This document shows positions 1 to 9,845 of a stretch of DNA of 26,676 bases, piece by piece. The notes beneath the pieces are model-generated. The model saw only the letters and a list, made by a program, of their open reading frames with translations, did not search any database and had not been told where the DNA came from. Each line of letters opens with the position of its first letter. The first letter of the stretch is position 1. The translations under genes were made by a program, and so were the position numbers. Where the stretch lies: contig BEXV01003987.1 in the NCBI GenBank assembly GCA_003118195.1, positions 6,700-33,375 of the forward strand, written 5' to 3'. This DNA is from Hemicentrotus pulcherrimus. Lineage: Eukaryota; Echinodermata; Echinoidea; Camarodonta; Strongylocentrotidae.

Positions 1-1209
1 AAAAAAAAAAAAAAAATGCATCAAAAGGTTCATGAAACCGAATAATTTGATCTAAGAAAAAAACAACCAAAATTCTATTGATATCATAGAGTTCTCCATT
101 TACCTTTAACATTTCCAACTCTGGCATTTTTACCTGTGACATTTTTGAAAATCGCGACTTTTCGACCAAAATGGCAAGTTAGCTAGTGTAAGACGGGGAA
201 GACGGAGCGGCGTACAATAGAGGCAGGGTCAAGGACTATTTACCGCGGCTCAGCGTTCATGCAGGATGTGTTCATTTTCCAGCCCAGGCTGCATGTCGAC
301 TACCTCTTTAATTTCCCTCCATTGTACCTGCATGATGCGCCCTTTATATATCTTTTAATGTATAAGGTTGGGCATCAGGAGCTTATTATGTGTTAAACCC
401 ATATATTTTTGTATAATTGTAGCAATTTTTCTTCACTAGAAAATTCCATATGAAAATGAAAATGTGTAATACTTAGTCAATAAATTATCTGCAATCTCGA
501 ATATACAATTCATGTTCACACGGAAATTAATGTAGATATGTAACAGTTAAGCTGGGCTAAAGGTATTCTACCCGGACCAAAGGTACATGCAAACAGGTCC
601 TTTCACTTGATAATTACTTGTTAATTACAACTGAGTTGGTCGAGCTATACACCGGGGGGCGGTGCCTTTAATAATTACTGATACGAAAACGATAACAACC
701 CTCATCCGGTCCCAACAATTTGACTGAAGTACCAGAGAGCTATTAGTGCACAGATGAATTACGTGCATACGCAATACATTATCGGTACCCTTACGTACAG
801 TAGGTGATATTTTAAAAGTCAAAATCATGAAGAGTCTCAAGAATTCATGGTAAATTTTTTTGAAAATTTAGCTTTAGAAACAAGTATGAACTCCCCATCC
901 TTCGTTTCGTGTGAAAAAAAGACTGCCTTGAAAAAGATAGAATAAAAGAAAGGGGAGTTTCCGGGGAGTTTTTTTTATGTGATGTGGCTCCCAATCCAAC
1001 TCATGCCCAACGTACATTGTACTACGAAATTGTTATAAACTTAATTATCTTTGAATAATATGTTCTCCAACTATCCTGTAAAGAGTGCATACTTTCATGC
1101 GGAACCGAGCGAGCGAGGCCAAGGGACAAAGTACAACTGTATCGTCTATTTTGTTCGCTTTGTATCTTGGCACAAACATTATTTGATGAATGATTTTCAA
1201 ATCACCAAG
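1..1209. other. Upstream flank of the RNase T2 gene
   Basis: No coding region is supported here. The window opens with a 16-base A run. A TATA-like stretch (TTTATATATC) lies near 342-351, but it is about 860 bp before the chosen start codon and cannot be tied to a transcription start. The open frame running from about 1051 into exon 1 begins at TTG rather than ATG, so 1051-1209 is better read as 5' untranslated or upstream sequence. The promoter was not located. Confidence 0.5.
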
Positions 1210-1460
1210 ATGGGTATCCGCGTTCTGGTAACAGCGATTATTGTAACACTATGTCTATTAAACTCCCGGCAAATTTCTGCGTGGAGCGTGGTAGAGCTTG
1301 TCTCTCGACTATCGTCGCCCAAGTCTCCCGTGGCCAAGCAGCTGGGCGCTCGGGACGTTCAGGAAAATGCCGTGTTTACAAATACAAGGCCTGCGCCTGG
1401 TGCTGCTGAAGTCGACAAAGGAAAATTCATATTTGACCGTCTAAGTCTAAACAAGCAAAG
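1210..1460 (+). CDS. RNase T2 exon 1: signal peptide and N-terminal spacer
   Basis: Encodes residues 1-83 plus two bases of codon 84. A hydrophobic core (VLVTAIIVTLCLL) follows a short basic start and ends near ISA|W, typical of a secretory signal. The remaining ~60 residues are Ser/Pro/Ala-rich with no recognised domain. The donor is AAG|GTATAT, phase 2. Confidence 0.85.
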
Positions 1461-4400
1461 GTATATATTGATAATGTATCTTTTGGTCTTTGTCAAGTTA
1501 CAGTTCTATGTCTATGATATAAGTGAAAAGTCTGAACCTCATTTGAGTCATTTGAAAGAAAAAACTGTCTGTTATTTGGCCTTGCTCTTAGTCTTGGACT
1601 CTTTGTTGGAGGATTTCTTTAAGTTTAAGACTACTAAGTTTAACATTAAAACTTAACTTACGTTTAGATCATTATTATGATATAGATTCTTTAGATGATT
1701 TGATATAACATACTATTTCCTTGTCCTGGCTTACAATTACGGTTAAGTATTCCCATCACCTAAACAAAAAAGCAATTTGTGAAACACAAGCCTAGCTCCT
1801 GTAGTAGAAAGAATGTAAAAGATTAAGTGATTAACCTATGAAAAAAATAATTTAAAAAATATTACATGTAGACTATGAGTGAATGGTGACAATGACTACT
1901 AGTACTATTAATGTATTCAGATGACTCAGTGTACACTTCTGTTTTTTTAATTTTCTTTCTCTATTGTTTCAGCTCAAATGACAGCTGGACTGAGTTGATC
2001 CTGACGATACAGTGGCCGCAGAGCTTTTGCCTAGATTATAATGTACGGTAACACTCTTTCTTTCATTTCCCTTCTCTGAACAAAAAGTAGTTTTTAAAGA
2101 TTTTAAAAACTTACAATTTAGTCATTCTCATAGAAATTGGATGGTCAACCCCTTCTATTTTACACAGATTAGTTTCAACTTCAAGGAAGTAGACTCAGAT
2201 AATTGGAGTGAATTTTTCTTGGGTACATGTATGTTTTTTAATGTTGATATCAGTGAATGAGTGAGTCATTACTTACATGTATGTTTTCCAGAGTTATGAG
2301 ACTTGGTTTTTATAATCCTTTTTCAAACCCACAGCTCTTAGTACACAACCATTACCACCAGTTAAAACTGATAAGTTAAAACACAATACACTGGCTGACT
2401 GGCATGTTACCAGCAAGATAATATGTCAGAACATGTAAACATTCGCCACAAGGTGTCATAATTATTTACAAACAAGCCTCTGATATTGATATCTTTCATG
2501 TTGAGAAACAAGTTAAGTTTGTTCACACTTTTTTTGTTAATGCCAAGTTGTCAACCAATCTTGATGGATAATAGCAAGAAGCAGTTTGTATGCAAATATG
2601 ATTTGTATGCCTTGTTCTCTTAAATACGTACATGTATGTATGCTGCGATTTACTGGGTTTCTACTGAGGTTTTATCTTAAAAATAAAATGAGATGTAAAG
2701 CGACTTCACATTTTTGTATCTTATAACACACAGATAAGAGAGTTCAGATTCAAGTAGGATCTTTGTTGCAAACAGCTGCTGTTTTTCCTAACCCTTCTTT
2801 ACACTCACTTACATTAAAAAAATTAACTTGTTTACCATACTGTATCTTTTGCAAACAAGCCATGCAATTATGGGTACATGTATGCGAGCCAGGCTATGCG
2901 TAGAGAGCCTTATGATATTTAGAACAGTTTCTAAATATAGAATGCCTTGGTTCTTATGAAAACATGGTGGGTTTCAAATAAAGGTTTTTGTTATGTAAGA
3001 AAAATACTTTTTACCCTGGTAGTTTTGTGCTATACAGAGTATATATTTTTGTTTGCTTTTCCTATTTATTATCTTCAAGGACGGCCATGGTTATAAAGGT
3101 GAGGGAGAATGTAAAGTTCCTGCAGGGATCGATGATTGGACGCTTCATGGCTTATGGTAAGTTTTGATGTTCATCGGCATATCTTTGCAATTGCACAAAA
3201 AAAGTATGATCATATTTACATTTTAAAGGCATATGGCTACATGTACAGCAGCATTGACGCTGTTGATGATAAGGATGTTCATTGACCTGTAAAACATGAA
3301 GCATTGTTTCTCAGGTCAAGGCCCATTTTGTCTTCGAATGGTCTTTTATCTTGGGACATTTTGTTCTGGCTTGGTGCTAACATTGTTTATTCTGTCAAGA
3401 TTCAGAATTTAGGAAAATATTTGTGAATTCTGAAAGTACAGGAAAAAAATATTGAGTACATGTGAAATTGAAATTTAGAAAACATATGAGATGAGTAATC
3501 TTGAATTGTGCTATACTTGTGTAGTCTGATGAAAGAAAAATGATTGTTAAATGTATCTGTATCAGTTGATCCAGTATATTCCTGCAAGGATTTATGATAT
3601 TGATTGATTTATAAACTCTAGTATTAATGCGTCTTTAATATTTACATGTACAAAATGCCTGTGACATTATGGAGGAACAGTCTCGAGGAAAATAATTTCA
3701 CCTTAAAGCTCTCTGACTAAGGGTAAAATGTGAATGAGATTAAGGGGATAACATCATTTAATATATTAGGCCTGCATGAATTTAGTTACGGTAGTTTCTA
3801 CCCAGTAGTGGATTATACTTTTACTTTAGAGTGTGTTAAACCTTGCGATATCTGTTTACTGAATTTCATTTGGAGCTGATATTTTGGATAACGTTTCGAT
3901 CAACACGGAACCCCAACCGCACAGAGCTAGTCGATTTCTGTTGCTTTGATTGGTCTTCTTTTTTGTTTGTTTGATTGGTTCTCTCTGAAAATATAAGAAA
4001 TCATCAACAACAAAAATGTATATATTTTTCCTTTCATGTCACCAGGCCATCTAATCCTGGTAAACTAGGTCCTGAAAATTGCAACAGTACATGGAAGTTT
4101 GATATAACTAAAATATCAGTAAGTATCCCATAGAAATCAACTTCAGCTGTTCCATTAAAATCTTAATATCCATTGCACTATAAGGAAGTAAATTCTAATT
4201 GATCCAGACTGTCATTATAAAACATATTAAATATTCAAAACCTCATCATGCTCTCAAATGTAATGATCTTGAATATCCTTTATTACATGTACCGGTATGT
4301 GAATTAATAATTGAAACAAGACATTCAAGATTCCTTTCACGAATTGCATGATTAATTACTGAAAGTCAAAATATTTTATAGCCTTTCCATGAATTTAGAA

Positions 4401-7400
4401 GATACTGTAATATGAATGAATTTACATGATTGATTAATGAAACAAGATATTGAACCATGCCCCCCCCCTTTCATAAATTGATATAAGTAATAAAGCAACA
4501 TATTGTAGCTTCATACCATGAATTGACATGATATTGGTAGTTAGTAAATTAAAAACAAGGGTTTTAAAATTGTCATTAACCATCAAAGTGTAGATTTGGT
4601 TGTGAATATCTGAAAGAGAAAAAGATTGAATGTGAGATTATGCTTTACATTACTTGATTTAACTCTCTCTGACCAATGTTATTTATTCTGATACAAGTCA
4701 CCATTTATATGGATCTAACACCTGTTTGTAATCGAAATACATGCTGGTAATATCAAGAGAATGTTGGATGACCTGTAATATCTACATGTTCAGTAGATGA
4801 AGGTTAATAGGGACATTTAGATTTGTACGTCAACATAGTGGACTGCTACGTGTGACGTCCTTTTAAGGCACCAATGCCTTAAAAGGACATGGAAATCTAA
4901 AAGTCCCTAACACAACCCATGTTTTGACAACAATTGCCTGTGTTCAATTTCTAATAAACTGCATTTACATGTACATGTAATCCAATTTTTCTGATCTTCA
5001 ACACAGATTTCAACCTTATTTCCTACTCCTAAACCTAACCTTAAACCTCATTTGAACCCTACTGGTTACCCTACATTTATATCTCTGAAGCAATATAGCC
5101 CAAAGCAGGTGTCTAATCACTACAATACATGTAGATGAAAATGCACATTTAATTGATTTCAAAATGTTATTTTGATTTGAAAGGCCCTTGTAGCTGAGAT
5201 GAATGCAAGTTGGCCAAACTGTATTACAGACGAGGCATATGATAGCTTGTGGTAAGTTATTCTTCTCCAAGATTGTTTCATCAATTTCATCTGACTTGTT
5301 AAATACAATGTTTTGCTCCTTTTGTCTGTTTATCTTGCATTTTCCTTGTAGCCCAACCAGAGTTTGATTAGGGCTTTTAGTATTCAAAGGTTAATCTACT
5401 TGTAATATTCATAAGAGTATGCTGTTTACAGATATTGATATTTGGATTACTTCCCTATTTCTCTGGCAATACAGAAGCGGGTATAAGGAAATACTGATTG
5501 TAAATTGATTTGCACTTCTCAGTTTAGGTTGTATACAATATACAAATAAGAAGAAAGAAATGGAAAGAAAAAAAAAGTTCATTCACCGAGAGATAAATTG
5601 AAAGAAGAAAGACAATGGTTGTGAGAAATGAGAGAGAGAGAGAGAGAGAGAGAGAAGTGGAGAAAGAAGAGATACAAATAACAAAGAGAATGACAAATAA
5701 GGTTTGAAACAAAGAGGAAAGTAGTGGGAAGAGAGATAGAGATAAGGATTTGTTTTATATAGAAATTGATAACATTATATAAAACATGGTGATAAGGATT
5801 TGTTTTATATAGAAATTGATAACATTATATAAAACATGTTACACCTATAGTGTACTAGTACTTCTACCACTTCAACTAACATCAAGTACTGTACTGTACA
5901 TACAGTACTACAGGAACGATGTTCTACATTACCTGTATGTGCCAGAAATTGAATAATAGGATCATTGGAGAAATGAATTCATTGTTACCTTTTAAATTTT
6001 TTTTTTATAGATGTTATCTTGCCTGAATTCCATTCTAGCCACATCTATTAAAGTTCATAGTTCCTGTTTGAGTAACTTACCTGTGAAAATACATGTACCT
6101 AGTCTCCATTGTAATAAGTTTGCTTTGAAACCAACTTTAAATTCTACCTGATACCTCAATAAAATGGTTTAAAGAGGTCCATATTTTTATGCAAAAATGC
6201 TTATACAGAATCATAATTAAAAAACATAGCATCTTTAGTTTTGATTTCGAGGAAATGCGGACTCCACGAGCCATAATTTTTAAAAAGCGCAATATAGTGA
6301 TTACTCTCTTTCATTCGTCAGTTTGGTTTATTGTCTACCCCTCCTTATTACAAATGTCAAGGTGACTGACTTACTGACATAATGCCAAATGGAAACAAAA
6401 TATCCAACATAATAATCCCCAAATCCATAGAATCTGTTCCACAATAACTGATAAGGATTTACTAAAACAGTGTTGGAAATTTTAACCACAGCATGATGTC
6501 AGGGGCATATTGCGGTTAATTGTATCTAAAGTTGTTTTTTCTTACCGGTAGTTAAAGTGGTACTTGTAGTTGAAGTACACGTACATGTACATGTACATGT
6601 AGAAATAGTAGTGGGAGTACTGAATTGAACTTTGCTATCCTATCAAGTTTTTTTTTTAAGTAGACATTGATTGATAAAGTCATTGCATGTCAAATATAAG
6701 CTCATGATCTAAAGAAAGTGAAACTTTTCAGGGCCAAGATTCTTTCTTGGTATTATTCCAAATTATTTTCATCATTTACTACAAATTTAGGCAGTATACA
6801 CTGTACCACTCTCTCACAGTTGAGATGTCTTTTGTTTTCCCCTATCAGGTCACATGAGTGGGAGAAGCATGGCACATGCGCTTCATTGCTACCAGCTCTC
6901 TATGGAGAGCACAATTACTTCCAAAAGACCCTCAATCTTAGGAAACAGTATGACATCAAAGGGTAAGTACTACTCCCTATCCTCTCCAACCGGCGCTAGA
7001 GTTCTCCTTAGAACTTTAAGCTAAGAAAGATAACCAACAATCTTTTTTGAAAGACTGCACCAGCAGTCCTTTTCAATTTCAGGACTACCCAGTACACACA
7101 CTCAAGAAAGAAAGATTGTCAATAAGGTAGTCCTTTTCAGGACTTACCAGTCCTCCCTCTCTCTCACATGGTGCAACCGCAAGCCTACTGTAGATGTCAT
7201 ATATATTTTCTTTCTTTAAAAAAAGTTGAATGTCTTTGATACGCTGTATTGGTAATATCAAGGAAGTAGATATGCAACTTGACAAATTTGATCTCCTAGT
7301 ATCCACTTGTATCAAGGGTACTTGTGACAGATATGGAGATATTACTGTACTTGGTTTTCAGTGAAAGAAATTGAAGTAAAATGTATCATGTTTCATTCTG

Positions 7401-8574
7401 AGTCGCATTATGATTGTTAAAAAGGAAATTCCCAGATCATGAAATGTGTGTGATTTCCTGAAAATAAAAACAATGCGAATATACACGTAAGCAAATTTGG
7501 TCTGCCATTGTATCTAGTTAAGGATCTTAAAGTTTAAATAGCCAGGATTCAGGATTTTGTTTTTTTCTCCCTTTAGTTCCCCATTTAGTGTCCCATACAA
7601 TGCGTGTGGTGATTATCACATACCACAATTATATCTACATTATTTTGTTTAATTCTACTAAAATCATCATCATTATCTTCTTTATCATCATTTATGTACA
7701 AATAGTTTCAAATATAAATGTGTCACAAAATATCCCAAAGTTGTAGGATATTATAAATACATGATGAGTTAGTTTTGAAATAGCTAGCGAGTGTATTACT
7801 TTTTTTTTTAATGAGTAAAGTTGTTTTATTTTTGTTCTCTTAACTGTACAATTACAGGATGCTTGAAGCTAGTGCAATTGTCCCTTCTAAAACAGAGAGC
7901 TATGACTACCCAGCGATTTTTAATGCTGTGAAGAGTGTGATTGGTAAAGATCCCACTCTTACCTGTGTATTTGATCAGGCAAGTATTATCATTTCATCTT
8001 TTATTCAAATACATGTAAGCGTATTGCTTAGATATTGGCTATGTATACAAGCAGTCATAACTGAAAGCTGGCAAAAAATTAAAGTTAATGGTATCTACAT
8101 GGCGCATAACTCAGATGAGAAGAAATTGGGTTTCAGGTTAGGGGTATGGGTAGGATTAGGTTTGTGTTGGTTGTGTTCTGGGTTCAAGTGAAGAATTCAT
8201 CCAGTCACAGGAGCATGGGGTGTTCAGTAATATTTCTTGCTTAAACTAAATAAAATAAGTATTTAAAGACAAAATCTACTGTCAGCTTTTACATAAAATC
8301 ATTTTAGACTTGAGAAAGTTTGCTGTGGCTTGAGTTCAGTTTGTCTACCGCGTCATCCTTTTCAGTTTAAGAATTATTTCTCATTCGAACAAATCTCCAT
8401 TTCTTTTCAACTCTGTAGAAGACTCGCCTCGTGTACCTATCGCAGGTTGAAATCTGTATGGACAAAAAGTTCAACCCGGTTAACTGCGTTGGACTAAACT
8501 CAATGCGGAAATCAAACCTGGGAGAAGAGAGCTGTGAAAATGATAAGCTCATTTTCTATCCTCTTGTGAATTGA
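1210..8574 (+). CDS. Ribonuclease T2 family protein, 8 exons, 309 aa
   Basis: Acid endoribonuclease of the RNase T2 family, which cleaves single-stranded RNA through a 2',3'-cyclic phosphate and acts in lysosomes or outside the cell. The model is join(1210..1460, 1973..2042, 3080..3156, 4046..4118, 5184..5251, 6849..6962, 7858..7978, 8419..8574), 930 nt including the stop, with intron phases 2,0,2,0,2,2,0. Residues 1-24 look like a signal peptide. Motif CAS I is WTLHGLWP (His130) and CAS II is HEWEKHGTC (Glu183, Lys186, His187), so the catalytic set is complete. Cysteines 103/118, 145/190, 254/297 and 271/281 match the four disulfides of animal RNASET2. Sequons occur at Asn86, Asn146 and Asn164. 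The protein is about 50 residues longer than the human one (256 aa), mostly from an N-terminal spacer. The ATG at 1210 has a strong context (A at -3, G at +4); an in-frame ATG at 1186 has a weak one. Family identity is certain; orthology to RNASET2 is inferred. Confidence 0.93.
1461..3079 (+). other. RNase T2 introns 1 and 2 (1461-1972, 2043-3079)
   Basis: These introns are AT-rich with scattered ACATGTATG motifs and homopolymer runs. I see no further exon, RNA gene or well-bounded repeat in them. Confidence 0.5.
1973..2042 (+). CDS. RNase T2 exon 2: first core strand
   Basis: Encodes residues 85-107, with the family pattern LILTIQWPQSFC. Cys103 should pair with Cys118. The acceptor is TTGTTTCAG. 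The exon must end at AAT|GTACGG to keep exon 3 in the RNase frame. A more typical-looking donor (GTAACA) five bases further on would shift the frame. Confidence 0.82.
3080..3156 (+). CDS. RNase T2 exon 3: CAS I motif
   Basis: Encodes residues 108-132 and part of Trp133. It holds CAS I, WTLHGLW, with catalytic His130 and Cys118. The acceptor is ATCTTCAAG and the donor is GTAAGT, phase 2. Confidence 0.92.
3157..4045 (+). other. RNase T2 intron 3
   Basis: 889 bp of AT-rich sequence. The open frame on the opposite strand near 3402-3587 has no recognisable content. Nothing else stands out. Confidence 0.5.
4046..4118 (+). CDS. RNase T2 exon 4
   Basis: Completes Trp133 and encodes residues 134-157, beginning PSNPGK. 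It includes Cys145 followed by the sequon NST at 146-148, at the position of the conserved CNRS glycosylation site of the human enzyme. The donor is GTAAGT, phase 0. Confidence 0.9.
4810..4907. mobile_element. 98-bp MITE with TA target duplication
   Basis: Short element in RNase T2 intron 4. The ends are inverted: GGGACATTTAGATTT at 4810-4824 against AAATCTAAAAGTCCC at 4893-4907, one mismatch over 15 bases. TA flanks both sides (4808-4809, 4908-4909), as in Tc1/mariner-type insertions. Within it, GTCCTTTTAAGGCA at 4857-4870 pairs perfectly with 4875-4888 around a four-base loop, so the RNA or single-stranded DNA could form a strong hairpin. It has no coding capacity. Confidence 0.7.
5184..5251 (+). 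CDS. RNase T2 exon 5
   Basis: Encodes residues 158-179 and part of Trp180. The MNASWPN stretch is the usual helix before the second catalytic motif. Cys170 has no partner in the standard disulfide scheme. The donor is GTAAGT, phase 2. Confidence 0.9.
5627..5655. repeat. (GA)n microsatellite
   Basis: An uninterrupted AG/GA run of about 28 bases in RNase T2 intron 5, inside a longer purine-rich stretch (about 5545-5745). The open frame read from the opposite strand here is only the Ser/Leu translation of this simple repeat. Confidence 0.9.
5741..5840. repeat. 50-bp tandem duplication
   Basis: Two adjacent 50-base units, 5741-5790 and 5791-5840, both starting GATAAGGATT. They differ at one base near the end (ACATGGT against ACATGTT). 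The near identity points to a recent duplication within RNase T2 intron 5. Confidence 0.95.
6574..6602. repeat. (ACATGT)n microsatellite
   Basis: Short tract of repeated GTACAT units in RNase T2 intron 5. The TACATGTA word recurs throughout the window, so this is a local expansion of a common genomic motif. Confidence 0.85.
6849..6962 (+). CDS. RNase T2 exon 6: CAS II motif
   Basis: Completes Trp180 and encodes residues 181-217 plus two bases of Gly218. It carries SHEWEKHGTCA with Glu183, Lys186 and His187, then a YF..TL.L helix typical of the family. The acceptor is CCCCTATCAG and the donor is GTAAGT. The frame is also open through the upstream intron, but that part shows no similarity. Confidence 0.95.
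6963..7857 (+). other. RNase T2 intron 6
   Basis: 895 bp, GTAAGT to TTACAG. It holds small inverted pieces around AGTCC/GGACT (7064-7160) and an A/T-rich 3' half with CATCATCATT-like runs near 7665-7695. No element boundaries could be fixed. Confidence 0.45.
7858..7978 (+). CDS. RNase T2 exon 7
   Basis: Completes Gly218 and encodes residues 219-258. It corresponds to the I.PS..Y....F..A......P.. C region of RNase T2, with Cys254 near the end. The exon ends CAG|GCAAGT, a GC-type donor; a GT four bases on would break the frame. Confidence 0.92.
7979..8418 (+). other. RNase T2 intron 7, GC-AG type
   Basis: 440-bp intron that begins GCAAGT after CAG and ends CTCTGTAG. The downstream stretch 8130-8190 has a GGTTAGGGGTATGGGTAGGATTAGG composition. 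A similar but inverted C/A-rich run sits at 5025-5065 in intron 4. The two may be diverged copies of one repeat, which I could not confirm. Confidence 0.8.
8419..8574 (+). CDS. RNase T2 exon 8: C-terminus
   Basis: Encodes residues 259-309 and the TGA stop. The LSQVEICMDKKFNPVNC and ESC...LIFYP segments match the C-terminal strands of animal RNase T2. Cys271/Cys281 and Cys297 (with Cys254) complete the conserved disulfides. The acceptor is CAACTCTGTAG. No AATAAA is seen in the first ~900 bases after the stop; the nearest found is at 9988. Confidence 0.92.
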   Translation, partial: KTRLVYLSQVEICMDKKFNPVNCVGLNSMRKSNLGEESCENDKLIFYPLVN

Positions 8575-9227
8575 GAGGCAAGTTTTTACCCGTTCCACTG
8601 CTACTTTGCCCAGCGTGAACAGCTCTATTACGTGTAGCTTTCCTCATGTTATGATGTTAACTGAGAATGAGACATACATTTATGAAGGTATCAGTCTTCT
8701 AAAGTACACTTTTCAAAACATCTTGCCTGAACTTTTAGACTTCTAGAATCATGTCAAGCTTCCTTGTAATTCAAAAGAATACATTTTGTCTTCAGCTATC
8801 GCAGTAAGCGATCTTTGAGACTGTACAGGTAATGACTTTTTTCAAGGTATTTACTTATTTATTACCTGCTCTTTATGGAACTTGTCATGTGATTTAGTAT
8901 TTCGTAATCCAATCATGTGTTTAAGAGGTAGTGAAACAGGATATGAAAAAGGGCTAGGAGGATCCTAAAAAGATTCATGCACTTCCTTTATGTCAAAGCA
9001 GTGATGACACACAGGTGTACATATTTTGTATTTGTCATTTATTAGCTATTATATATGCTTAATTCTGTGCAATTCTATGTGTGATTAAGGTATTTTAATA
9101 TTTTGATTATCATGTACAGCCATTTGATTCATATAAGGTCTGAAAGGTTTCATCATGTGTTTAAGTATTGTTTCCTGGTTTAGTAGCTTTTCACAAATTT
9201 CTGACATGTTCATATATATTACAGAAT

Positions 9228-9262
<35 letters not shown>

Positions 9263-9600
9263 AGAAAGACAGATGGCAAATGGAAGAGGTTGAATAACAG
9301 TGAAAGAGAGAGAGAGAGAGAAGGGGGGTGGGGTGGTGGGTGGGGAGATGAGTAATGTTTTATTGTTATAAAACTGTAATTCTGACTTAGAATGTGTGAT
9401 TCTTTCATGTTTATTTTTTCTCCTAATCTTGGAGTAGAAATGTGACATTTATGATTTAGGAGCATACAGGGAGAAATTTGAATACGTATACATACATGTA
9501 CAATTATATCAAGGGGTAATTGACTAATTTCTATGCAAATTATTTTATAATGATAAAATATATTGCTTAAATCATGTATTAATTCTCTAAAGGAACAATT
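8575..9600. other. RNase T2 3' flank
   Basis: The 3' untranslated region should begin here, but no AATAAA or ATTAAA is present close to the stop, so its end is unknown. From 9228 the GA microsatellites and G-rich tract start. No gene is visible. Confidence 0.5.
9228..9347. repeat. GA microsatellites and G-rich tract
   Basis: GA runs at 9230-9260 and 9304-9321 are followed by a G-rich tract at 9322-9345 with four or more G runs (GGGGGG, GGGG, GGG, GGGG) separated by one to four bases. That fits a G-quadruplex pattern on the + strand. The open frames on both strands here are simple-repeat translations. Confidence 0.9.
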
Positions 9601-9610
9601 AAGCAGATAA

Positions 9611-9845
9611 TAATGCATAAAGTTCATTTGCTCATGTAACTTAGCTTTAGGATTAAATGGTTCATCTATGAAATTTGGCAGAAAAATCATGTTCTACAAA
9701 TATATTGAGCTCTTACATTCAACTGAATAATAAACAAAGTTTAGTTGCTCATGTAACGTAGCTTTAGGATTAAATGGTTCATCTATGAAATTTGGCAGAA
9801 AAATCATGTTTTACAAATATAATGAGCTCTTACATCCAACTGAAT
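9611..9845. repeat. 117-bp tandem duplication
   Basis: Two adjacent copies with a constant 117-base offset, for example CTCATGTAAC at 9631 and 9748, and AACTGAAT at 9721 and 9838. The copies are about 95% identical by eye. No coding content. Confidence 0.9.

Larger units (their letters stand above)
5252..6848 (+). other. RNase T2 intron 5
   Basis: The largest intron of the gene (1597 bp). It contains the GA microsatellite, the 50-bp duplication and the ACATGT tract listed separately. The remainder is AT-rich without further identifiable content. Confidence 0.5.

Noticed and set aside
1051..1209. Longer N-terminus for RNase T2 in the same open frame
   Set aside because: The frame begins at TTG and the upstream in-frame ATG at 1186 has a poor context. 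The ATG at 1210 has a strong context and gives a typical signal peptide.
9085..9690. Long open frames on both strands with Ser/Leu or Glu/Arg runs
   Set aside because: They come from the GA microsatellites and contain no protein motif.
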